Program-made: the position numbers and the translations under genes
Notes under the pieces: generated by a model
Told to the model about the DNA's origin: nothing
Seen by the model: only the letters and a program-made list of their open reading frames with translations
Database searches by the model: none
Shown: positions 54,574 to 64,000 of the stretch, one piece after another
Layout of the letters: every line of letters starts with the position of its first letter
Position numbering within the stretch: the first letter of the stretch is position 1
Source of the DNA: Acholoe squamosa
Taxonomy: Eukaryota > Annelida > Polychaeta > Phyllodocida > Polynoidae
Assembly: GCA_949317995.1 (NCBI GenBank)
Contig: OX439038.1
Coordinates: 69,078,659 to 69,142,658, forward strand
DNA: 64,000 nt
Direction: 5' to 3'

Positions 54574-56370
54574 TATGAGACACGGTCCACCACGGCAGAT
54601 TATTACATAAAATAGCACTTTTGGGAGCCAACAGATCTGTACTTAGATGGTTCAAAAGCTATCTAGAAAATGGGCAGCATAGCACTAGAGCTAATAATAA
54701 GACCTCCCCTCCCACCTTAGTAAAGTATGGAGTACCCCAAGGGTCAATTTTAGGCCCCCTCCTTTTTTCTATTTATATCAACGAACTCCTTGACATAGTA
54801 CAAAATTCCAGAATTATCCTATATGCAGATGATGCAGTCATGATAACGGAAGGTAAAAAACCACAGGACGTAGCCTTAATTGCCCAACCTGATGTAGATA
54901 GAATATCTGACTGGTGTGACCTAAATAGGCTTACCATCAACTCTGACAACTAGTCACTAATCCTACTCTGCAAATAGGTGGCAAACCCATCGCCATACAA
55001 AGAACGTTTAATTACCTTGGTGTCACTCTAGATGAGAACATGACCTTATCTCAACAAATAGGCAATATAAGAAAGACTAGCGGATATAGGCTCTATCAGG
55101 CACACAGAGTCAGGCATCTTGTAAACCAAGCCCAATCCCTGACCATCTATAAGCATTGTATCCTTCCAACTCTTGAATACTGTAGTTTTTTACTAGATAG
55201 TGCCAGTTGCACTAATCTGAAAAAAATCCAAACCTTACAAAACAAGGGCCTTAGAGATTGCCTGGGCATCCGGGACCCACAAGAGATAAGTATCGATGAA
55301 TTACACCAGAGATGCAACTTCCAAACCCTAGCACAGAAAAGAGACGTACAGCTCTTATTGTTTATTTATAAACAAGCCAAGATCCCGGATAACATATTGA
55401 CCCCGGAGAACATTAGAACTAGAGGTGACACCAAAGTCAAATTAAAAAAAAAACGACCTAAACTTCAATTAGTCAAAAAATCACCACTCTACAGAGGCCT
55501 TGTTCTTTGGGACTCACTCCCCCCTGACATTCAAAAATCCAAAGAGAAGGAAAGTTTTAAAAATAAAGTCCATGATATTGATTTTACGCCTATTAAAAAT
55601 GCTGCCATATAGTCTGCATAACATCATAACATGCCAGGTAAGCATAACGTCATACCATGCCCTTACCTGACTTCTAAATGCAGCGCCTAGATACATGATT
55701 TCAGTCATTCATTTATTCATATACCTCTCCGAGCTTATTCTTACTCCTGCTTTTGTCACTTATATCATTGCATACATATGGGTAGGTACAGTGCATCAGC
55801 ACTGTCCCCCTCCTCAGGAGCATGCGATAACTCATCATGACGTGGAACTCTGCACCAGACGCAATCACCCGAAAATGGGTACAGTGCATCAGCACTGCCC
55901 GACTTAGCATACTACATGAGTCAGGTACAGTGCATCAGCACTGCCCTCTCCCTCGCCTCCATTATTTAAAAGGCTGAAGCATTACTAGAAAAAGCTCTTC
56001 CTTTGATATTTATATCTACTAGGTACAGTGCACCAGCACTGCCCTTACAGTAATTCTTTTGAAGCAATATTTTTCTTAAATTTTGCCCCAGCTGCCTATT
56101 TCTTACTACTACTGTGACATAATGTAACAAGATCCATCAATCCGCTACTTTGATACTGGATACTCCAAGATTACCCAGTCAGTCTTGTATACACTGCATG
56201 ACAACCTGTCGATTCTTTATTAACTGTTTCTACGTTACTGCACACTGTTCTATTTTTCTTGACCTAGTCAAGTTCTTATTTTTTTATGGTGTCAACTATC
56301 ATCACCCAATCAGGTGAAAATTCGTATTGTATAATGCGTAACTGATTGCTCAATAAACAAACAAACAGAT
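54574..56370 (+). mobile_element. 5'-truncated CR1/L2-like LINE with AAAC tail
   Basis: The copy begins inside the reverse transcriptase at DTVHHGRLLHKIALLGANRS, continues VKYGVPQGSILGPLLFSIYI and IILYADDAVMITEG, then LTINSDN, stop. A frame change near 54,950-54,980 leads to NYLGVTLDENM and a long open C-terminus to 55,612 (CILPTLEYCSFL, LHQRCNFQTLAQKRDVQLLL, SPLYRGLVLWDSLPPDIQ). The 3' region has repeated hairpin motifs and ends TCAATAAACAAACAAACAG near 56,370. That AAAC-type tail marks the true 3' end. One stop and one frame change are visible, so the copy is relatively young. Confidence 0.75.
55785..56045 (+). repeat. Four copies of a GTACAGTGCATCAGCACTG hairpin motif
   Basis: GGTACAGTGCATCAGCACTG occurs near 55,785, 55,877, 55,923 and (with one change) 56,022, each followed by CCC or TCCCC. 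The core CAGTGC...GCACTG is self-complementary and would form a short stem. Position in the LINE 3' UTR suggests a role in recognition of the LINE RNA by its own reverse transcriptase, which is inference. Confidence 0.7.
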
Positions 56371-59300
56371 AGGCCAGTCCTCAACCTAGTTTATCTGCCG
56401 TTTATCTGGGGGTTCTGACTCTGGTGACAGCTATACCTGTTCATCTGTAGCTTTATATCGCTGACAAAAAAAACTGATCATGTTCTAGGATAATACCCCC
56501 CTCTATTACTTTATCATATACCAATATTTGAGACAGGGGTAAAGGTGCATCTTTGATGGCACTACCAGGTATGGTCATTTATGTCCTGTTGAATTATGTC
56601 CAGGGCAAAATACCAAGTGTTTATGTGCTTTGACACCTTTTGATTATTTTTTGCCTTTCCATCAAACATTTCCCAGGTAACTATAAGTAAAAAAAAACAC
56701 TAGTATTCTTTCAAGGCTATAAGTAAAAGAAAATACTAGACTAGTATGCTTTCAAACTGTTTTCACCTAGGATGGTGGACGGCTATGATAGAAAAGTCAA
56801 AAGAGTTGTTACTAAGCAGAGTTGTTCTTGGTAACAACCAAATGATACCATCCCCCTTTTTTTTCTTTCATTTGATAATGATCCCCCTTTAATAGGGACC
56901 CACATCCTAACCCCGCTCCATCCTTCCATGCCATGTGTAGCCTATAATTTGTGTATATAATACCTGTAGTATTCTATGTCAACACCTGGACGTATCAATC
57001 TGGCTAAGGCTACTAGGCTGATAATCCGGGCTGGGGATTAGATATCGTGGCTTATGCCATGTTCAGACTGGGACTAGGTCAAAGCCCTAACCTCCCACTT
57101 GGCAAAAAATGTTTTACAAACATTTGTGAATGTTTGGAATAGGTTTGGGGTAAAGACGTAAAAATGTCTTTTATGTTGAATAAAGCTTTTCAACATATTT
57201 TCCACGTCATATTATTGTTCGTTTCTTTTCAGCGTTTTCAACATAATGAAAACGTTTGTTAGTTTCTTTTTAAATTGCGTCAGATTTACATTTATTTGCA
57301 TTGACACACATGTTATGAAGCTCCTATTGTTCTTATAAGTCAGAAATAATTGATATCAGACCTTAATTTTCATGGTGCTGAGGAGTGACTCTCACCTTCT
57401 TAAATCAGGAAATTGATAAAACCCCAAATACATTCCATAAGGGTGTGCCTATAGATGATAGATACAAATATTCTTTTCAGATTTGGCATTTATTTATATA
57501 AGATAAATAGATTCAATAATTTGGAGTTTGAATAACTATAACTCAGTTTGGCCTGCACGATATGGTTTGGCGCCAAGTGAACCTTACATATGCCAATCAT
57601 AACTTCCTGTCGCACTATGTGGAGGCGGGAGGGGGCAGATTTTTACATGTTTATGGAGGGCAAACGGATCTATTTCTCTGGGAAGTGCTTCGTGATTTCT
57701 CTATTTCATCTTTTTATCATCTGTCCTAATTCCCCATCTGTTATATATAAGCATCTGGTCCGATTGCCTGTTTGTATTCCTCACATTTTAACAGCTTTGG
57801 TACAATAATCGAATTTTGACGGGCCGTCTGGAGGTTTCCAACAGTAGTGACTTGTATGATTGTACCTTATATTCAATAAAGTACATCACTTTGATTTAAG
57901 TCTGGGCTCTTTGCAATTAACCTTATGCAAAAATTAAAATCATTATTTTCCTGTATTGTTTGTGATATGATTAAGGTGATTTCTTGCATTAAAAGTACTG
58001 CCACTATCTGAGCGAGGCCATAGTGCCTGCCGCATCGAACAAAAATGGCTGCTTACTTTGTGCAAACTGTTGTGTCGTTATATAATATGTCTAGTGAGAT
58101 TTTTGGCACGCTGCAGCATTAAGCTGCCGTGTAAACACACTACCATGTTTTGTATAAGTGGGAGGTTTAACTTTGGCCTACACATAATTTCTGTTATATG
58201 TGTACTAAGGGTTAGATTTGGGGTGTGCAGTCAAGTGTACAGCAGCAGGCAAAGACAGTGACTCCTAGGAACTAGTATATCAGCATTTTCAATTCATTAT
58301 GGCCACAATCAAATGATATCCATTAATAGAGCTTCTATATTAGAAATAAGAGGCACTATTCGGCAGGAATTAATTTCTTAATGATAACAATGAGTATGTG
58401 TTCTGGCCTTATAGGTCAAATATATTGTTTAACTGATGATTGCAATGCAATGTGTGCATTCAAAATATTTATATTACGTGAAAACGATAAATTTTCTTTT
58501 GTTTTTGTTAACATTATTTGATCCTCGACCTCTGTATGTTTGCATTTGTTTGATAAGTGGTAGCCAGTATTTGGATTTTGCATGGGAGGGCCACATAGTG
58601 CCTTTTGAGTAGTCAATTGTCGGCCATGGGTTCAATATAGCAATATCGGTAGGGAGGTTTTCCCGTCCAGTGGTGCTATAACCAGTGACCAAATACCCAC
58701 CCTGGTATAGGGAGCCTGACTAGGTAACAAAGGTACATGTGTTAAGTGCATGCCTCCATTTAGACATAAACTGGCAGAGAGGGGAGGCCAACATCAGGTA
58801 TACATGTACACACTTCAGAGCCATTACATGTTCTTGGGAGTATGGATAATACCTCAGAGAGTTATGAGTAGCTGTGGAGGCAATATGTAAAAGGTATGTG
58901 CACATTTTGATAAACCGGAGTAATCATTATGTGGAAGTGGAAATATCTTTGTTGGACAAAATGTTGGATTAATGCCAAAGTATGTACAGAGGCGTTACAA
59001 GTTATGGGGTCAGACAAAATGTTCTATCGTATATTATCTCCCAATGAATTATTTTGATATGTAATAAACGCTTAGGTAGAAAATCTCATGTACATGTATA
59101 CTTACATGTGTTTAGTAAGAATATGTTTGAATGTTTAAGTTGCAACTTCCATGCATTCATCATAACGCACATGTATATACACACAATTATGCATGGCTAC
59201 AAGGTATGTGCTCTGGCTGTGATTTAGAAACGAGTGGAATGTAGCACTAGCAATCAATGCCGGCTATTTGCTCAGTTATTATCGTAAACAAAAATGTAGC

Positions 59301-60187
59301 ATTTCCACCTGATGCGACTTTTAACTAAATGGGCATTCATGTATAAATTCAAACTAAAAGAGATAAAGGATCGTAAGGCCTGATACACAGAAGTTACTTA
59401 TTTGCACCAAAAGAGACCTAGGATTGTTTGAAAATCAAAAGAATAACCAAAATCACTATGTGACCAGTACTTGCATGTGATAGTCCTACCAATGCAATGG
59501 CAATTGGTATCTGTATACACGGCCCTGTAGGCCTATACAGAGCTTATAAGCGAAATTCCTTTACTCTCTTTACAAATGATTAAAGAACTTAATACTTAAC
59601 ATTTCTAAAAAAAATTGGCAATTAGCATCATTGAGAAATAGGCTTAATCTCGACTCCAGGCCCAACCAATATGTTTGTTGTCATATATGAAAGTGGGACT
59701 TAAGTTCATATTTATGAATTCGTGCTTCGTAAAGCTACTAGTTAACCAACACACAACGAGCTCTACCCCATGTGCATTAAGAACACACAAAAGGGTCATG
59801 GCCCTTAAAATGTTATATATGGCTCCATAAACATACACACTGTTTAGGTCCTGAGGTACATGTACCATATACCAATATTAACTTACATGCAGCAGTCCAT
59901 GTGGCTACATGCAGTCTTTACTATGCTTTGCAATTGTGGACAAGTCTTAAAGGCTAATGTTCTCACTGCTATCAGAGAACCCACCAATGGTAAAACTAAG
60001 CAACTTTAATACAAGACACATGTTACTGTGGGTATGTTTCTCGCTTATGGAATTATGGACTATGTCTATTCCAAGAGAATTCAAAAGTTTCAATAATAAA
60101 CTATACCAATAAGTAGGATGATAGCAGCTGCATCTTATTTCCCCTTGAAAATGTAGTAAATTGTATATGGAGAACGTGTATGGCCCA
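56371..60187. other. Long non-coding stretch
   Basis: No gene recognised in 3.8 kb. A direct duplication near 56,680-56,755 (CTATAAGTAAAA...CTAGTATNCTTTCAA) is the clearest structure. A promoter-like TATATAA (57,747), poly(A)-like AATAAA (57,876) and a 72-codon frame at 57,590-57,808 were noted but not linked. Confidence 0.3.
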
Positions 60188-60814
60188 TGGAGAAAGGTTA
60201 CGGTTTGTAGAACTTTCTTATGGACCCCCATCAGTCTGCACGCTATTGTATCCCTTGCTAAGGCCAAAAAAAAGCTGTGTTTCCGGTAACATAGTCCAAA
60301 AAGTTGAGGTAGGTAGGTCGGATTTTTTTTTTTCTTTTTGCACCCAAAGCCTCATACATTCACACTTTGCCAGATTTTCGATGGTCCTTACAACAAAGGA
60401 TCGTTTCCTGCTTGAAATATGAGAAAATGATGGGGGAATATGTGTATAGCTTCCAAATACAAGTTTTGATATAAAAACTTTTAAAAAAAAAAGAAAAATC
60501 TTGAAAAAAATTGAAAAAATGTCCAAAATATTCTCGTTTCGTTTACCTTTAAACTATAATTTCAGCCAGACGTAGTATTGCTAATAGGAGGGGGTGCTTA
60601 TGCTACGCTACACCTACTAGTGACTGTGTAAATTGGAATTCAGAATATTAGGTCTCGCATTCTAGGCCTAGGTGTTAAGTGTTTTTATGATAATTTCGGG
60701 AAAATATATTAGCATTAGCTCACATATTCTTCGGTTCGGGAACAGGCCAGGTGATATATCTGGACTAATTTAATAAGCCGAATTTTTAATGCAGAATTGA
60801 TTGATCTCATTTAA
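60188..60814 (+). repeat. Interspersed repeat family, copy 2 (left part)
   Basis: Similar to 51,970-52,035 at its start, and to 10,714-10,800 at 60,262-60,340. The Harbinger MITE at 60,815 interrupts it. Confidence 0.4.
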
Positions 60815-61096
60815 GGGAGTGGTTATTATTTATCAATTTTTACGCCCGCCCCCTCGACGGCAGTAAAAAAAATTTGCGCCCCCCGCGCCAGAGGCGCGGA
60901 GAGTTTATGTGCCCTCTCTTTGATCTATAGTAGCGCGCTGGCTTTTTTGCTAAAAAGAGGGTAAATTTTTTTAGCCCCCCCTCAAGAGGGGTCAAAATTT
61001 CTTTAGCCCCCCCCCCCTCGAGAGGAGTCAGAATTTTTTACGCCCCCCCCCCTCAAACCCACCACCCCCCCTTGTTGATAATAAATGACCACTCCC
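60815..61096. mobile_element. PIF/Harbinger MITE with G-tract interior, copy 2
   Basis: Ends GGGAGTGGTTATTATTTATC and, read backwards, GGGAGTGGTCATTTATTATC followed by AACAAGGGGG, flanked by TAA on both sides. The interior is the reverse orientation of copy 1 (CGCCAGAGGCGCGGAGAG, TTTTTTGC, CTCTTTTTAGC). High similarity between the copies, including the shared CTATAGTAGCGCGC string, suggests recent spread. Confidence 0.7.
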
Positions 61097-61109
61097 TAAA
61101 ATGCACCAT

Positions 61110-61590
61110 TTTCGGTAGAAATGGCTAATATGTGGATGGTAAAATGAACATTTTTCCTGAGAAATCAACCTATATGCCTGTTCCTGGTTGCCATGACAAC
61201 CATCCCAATAATCAACATTTGCAGATTTTTATGCCAATTTTTGGGGATACTCACTGAAACCCCCCAAAAAAGAAAACAGAAATGGAAAATTCCTTCTAGA
61301 TCAAAATCTATGATAAAAATCACAATACTGTTATGTATCTTTTATGAAAAAGGCTGATTTATTGTATTTTAGACAATATTATGGTTTATAATGTATCTAG
61401 AGCTTAATCATCAATTTCAGATATGAATAATGACCTATGTTCAAGGAGGGGTTCTGACATACCTACTAGGAATATTTAGGCAAACAATGTCTCATTTTAA
61501 AGATCTTGAGATGAACTTTGATAATGAATTTCCCTGCAGAGGGGTGTTTTTGCTTGCCTGGTCACATATATGTAACTTTACATCAAACAA
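61110..61590 (+). repeat. Interspersed repeat family, copy 2 (right part)
   Basis: Matches 52,390-52,865 in the same direction: CTGGTTGCCATG, TTCCTTCTAGATC, TTTATAATGTATCTAGAGCT, AATGTCTCATTTTAAAG and CCTGGTCACATATAT. No coding sequence. Confidence 0.45.
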
Positions 61591-62104
61591 CATAATTTTA
61601 CATAAATCTACCTCAATTTATATAGGATTGCCAACATAGGTTTATGTCTGGATGACGTAAAAATACGTAAATCGACTTCAACGTCTGGGAGATGAAAATG
61701 AACTCTAACCTTTTAACGTCACTCTATGTGGCAGAATTACGTATCTTGGACGAAAAAAAAAATACGTAAAATTATGTCTGCACTACATATTTGTGTTTAC
61801 TGGGTTAGTTCTGCTTGTGACTCATGGAATTATGCCTAGAACTTTGTGCTGATTTTAAATGACTAGTATTAGAAGCAAAACATATAGCTATATAGGTATA
61901 TTAGGTGAATCCGTCTCTGGTTGGACAGCAACATGGTGATTGGTTTCTTATTGGTATGACAACACCCTAGTTAAGAATGATTAGCAGTGATGACTCATTG
62001 GGACCATTGCAAGAAAAAAATCTACATCTACAAAGCTGAGAACCTTCAAATAGAAAATGAATACAAATTAATGTAAAGTTGTATCATGTCAATTATAGGT
62101 GTCC

Positions 62105-62182
62105 ATATAACAAACCAGCCCGACTCTAGCCGCACCGCCCACGTGACTGCCTGCACTTCCTGTACGTCACTTCCTGTCAGCC
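62105..62182 (+). promoter_or_regulatory. Compact promoter of the ankyrin-repeat gene
   Basis: Just upstream of the ATG lie CCCACGTGACT (E-box), CACTTCCTG twice (ETS-type sites at about 62,152 and 62,168) and between them TACGTCAC (CRE-like). There is no TATA box. This clustering is typical of TATA-less housekeeping promoters. The binding proteins are inferred from consensus sites only. Confidence 0.5.
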
Positions 62183-64000
62183 ATGTCGGACACACCAGCG
62201 GCACCGGAAGAGGCAGGTGGTAGACAAAGGAAGTGCTCCAGGGCGGCGAGGCCGTCGGCGCGGGAGCGTCGGGAGGCGCGCCGGAAGTCAGTAGGTTTCA
62301 AAAAGGAGAAACCGGAACCAGAGGAGGATGACTTTACAGACAAGACAAGAGTCTTCTTCTCAGCATGCCGCGCAGGTTGGTATAGTTGTATGTTTAAGGC
62401 AATTGAAGCAAGGTCTGAATGGCAACGATCAGGGAAGGTTGAAAGAGGAAACGACCAATTGGCTTATTCCCTTCAATGGTTAAATAATGCGGGTATTCCA
62501 CTGCGGTCTGTCAGCCGAAATTATATGCTAATCCGATCATTTTTAATAATTCAAAAATTATTTTTGAATGATTAAAAATGCAGTAGAATACCCGCTTAAA
62601 GAAGCAACCCATTGATTTAGTATGGTCTAGATCCTATTTCATTTTATGAAGATTTTTTTGAGTCCATATCCGGGGTCCATATCATCATACCTTGATACTC
62701 GTCTCAAATCAACTTTATTAGATATACTACCGGTAGGGTAGGGTGGGGAAAGATGCCCTTAATTTACAACTGTGTCATTTCTAAGGAATTTATTGCTACT
62801 TACAGAATATCTTATACATTAATCCAAGGATGGAATAACATGTTCTTCGTGAACTAAAGCTTGTTAGCCCTGCCTCATAGAATGTTACAACAAAGCATGT
62901 ATGAAAAAAGGTGGGCCCTTTACCCCACCCATCGTCTAGGGCTGGGTTAAAAAGGCCTTTGGGGTAAATGGCCCACATGCACATAAAAGAGCATCATAAT
63001 TGGATTACATGCTCAATTCAAATTCTTATAATAAGAAAAGATACTAAAAATAATCTTTATAAGCTACAACTAAGATTTGGACATCATTAATAACCTAAAG
63101 TAACACTTTAGATATTTTATATTGAAGTTCAAGGGATGACAGGGTAGGATAAGGTAAAATACACAAATAACATATAAATGAGCTAGTTCTAAGAAAATAA
63201 TTCCCAATTGATGCATATTTTTCACAATAATCAAGGGATGGAACAAGGTATAATAATTGTGGAATAGGTTGTCAGCCTAGCCTGATGGAATATTCCATTT
63301 GAACGTTTGACAAAAAGCGGGACATTTTACCCCACACGTCGAAAGGCGGGGGTAAAAGGCCCACACCGATGGGCCAAAAGGCCATGGATCTGATGCTAAG
63401 ATAATGTTCACGTAAAAATGCCATATAGCTGTTAGAATAAAAGGGAAGGTAAATAAAATGTATCTTTATGGCCTACTCTTGACTACTTTACTTTATAGCA
63501 CAACAGCTAATACTTTTAACCCATTTAACTTGCTATCCAACAAAGTTGAAACCATGCATAGTTTAGGACGTTTTTATTTCTAATTATCTGAAATTGAACG
63601 TGATGATCTTAACAGTTATAAAATATTGAATGTCTGATATTAAAGTCAACTATTTCTCATCCAATCATAATGAAAACCTACAAAAGAGGTCTCCTTGATG
63701 TTATCTTTACTTCCAAGTGTTAAATGGTTGTATACAGCTAGTACCCTAGACATGAGAGCTAAAGGGCCTTTTACCCCAAAGGACGTCTTACCCCTTCCTA
63801 CCCTACCTATCATATACAGGTGACGTGAGTACAGTTAACAAGCTGCTAGAGGCACGTGACGTTCACGTCAATGGGCGTGACAAAGAAGACACGTCACAAC
63901 CAACGCCGCTCCTGGCCGCCTGCGAGAGACAGCACTGTGACGTCATTTACGCCCTCCTCACAGCAAAACCACGACCTGCTGATGTTAATTTAGAGAATAA
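62183..64000 (+). CDS. Ankyrin-repeat protein, N-terminal part (runs off window)
   Basis: Exon 1 (62,183-62,375) and exon 2 (63,820 to the window end) join in phase 1 (GCAG then GTTGGT; acceptor CATATACAG). The product starts MSDTPAAPEEAGGRQRKCSR with a basic, Arg-rich and probably disordered stretch (residues 15-45), then DDFTDKTRVFFSACRAGDVS. The ankyrin pattern follows: ACRAGDVSTVNKLLEARDVH, TPLLAACERQHCDVIYALLT, VNLENK. These fit two consecutive repeats with the usual TPLL...A turn. The protein is probably cytoplasmic or nuclear and acts by protein binding. The rest is outside the window, so the subfamily cannot be named. The ATG is preceded by CAGCC and is the first in frame. Intron 1 contains two DNA elements, one of which reaches to 12 bp from the acceptor. 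Confidence 0.75.
62484..62595. mobile_element. 112-bp MITE in ankyrin-gene intron 1
   Basis: Flanked by TTAA on both sides, with GCGGGTATTCCACTGC near the left end and its inverted copy GCAGTAGAATACCCGC at the right. TTAATAATTCAAAAATTATT-like palindromic sequence fills the centre. Confidence 0.55.
62732..63807. mobile_element. DNA element with GGTAGGGTAGG ends in ankyrin-gene intron 1
   Basis: The left end GGTAGGGTAGGGTGGGGAAA matches the right end read backwards, GGTAGGGTAGGAAGGGGTAA. Inside, several TTTACCCCA and GGGGTAAA strings paired with GGCC form internal inverted repeats (62,907-62,975 and 63,325-63,385). No transposase frame. Target duplication unclear. The right end is pyrimidine-rich on the plus strand and lies directly before the exon-2 acceptor. 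Confidence 0.6.

Noticed and set aside
56940-57250. Possible MITE around GTTTTCAACAT strings
   Set aside because: ATGTTGAATAAAGCTTTTCAAC-like sequence is locally self-complementary, but no flanking duplication or matching outer ends could be found.

Overview
This window looks like intron-rich, AT-rich nuclear DNA from a marine invertebrate animal. The evidence is spliced genes with good GT-AG boundaries, a class A GPCR, a metazoan ankyrin protein, and a dense mix of CR1/L2-like LINEs, a Penelope-like element, a Ty3/gypsy element, PIF/Harbinger, piggyBac-like, pogo-like and CACTA-like DNA elements and tRNA-derived SINEs. A cephalochordate or another non-vertebrate deuterostome fits best, but the sequence does not settle the species. 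All assignments come from reading motifs and splice sites; no search was run.

Host genes are few. (1) 0.75-2.7 kb (+): a small secreted four-cysteine protein in three coding exons, with an alternative last exon in its first intron. (2) 11.2-11.9 kb (+): a two-exon pseudogene fragment of a nucleotide-sugar-transferase-like family (YPPHVRNL, WIDAS). (3) 13.1-40.3 kb (-): a six-exon, 298-residue class A GPCR whose DRY motif is NQF; its second intron is about 21.9 kb and is full of mobile DNA. (4) 62.2 kb to the window end (+): the first two exons of an ankyrin-repeat protein behind a compact promoter.

Most of the rest is mobile DNA. The large GPCR intron holds a broken Ty3/gypsy copy (16.15-25.94 kb) followed by an approximately 11.4-kb block (25.94-37.31 kb). 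That block carries a decayed PIF/Harbinger transposase, a decayed DNCSGQNKN-core protein with an AT-hook-like tail, and two decayed plus-strand genes encoding disordered or coiled-coil proteins. Copies of CGCTGTT cluster near its right end, and an inverted repeat of about 160 bp lies just outside the gypsy copy plus this block. From 42.6 to 46.2 kb a minus-strand LINE is split by a CACTA-like element that itself contains a Harbinger MITE and a tRNA-SINE. At 47.56-49.72 kb there is a 2.15-kb quasi-palindrome whose arms mirror each other around about 48,640 and carry several tRNA-like modules. A second inverted duplication follows at 50.1-51.5 kb. A 5'-truncated LINE with hairpin repeats in its 3' end lies at 54.6-56.4 kb.

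The candidates I would follow first are the composite Harbinger-associated block, the tRNA-module quasi-palindrome, the GPCR with an NQF motif and a frame-preserving donor shift around its loop-3 exon, and the ankyrin-gene acceptor whose pyrimidine tract is supplied by a transposon end.
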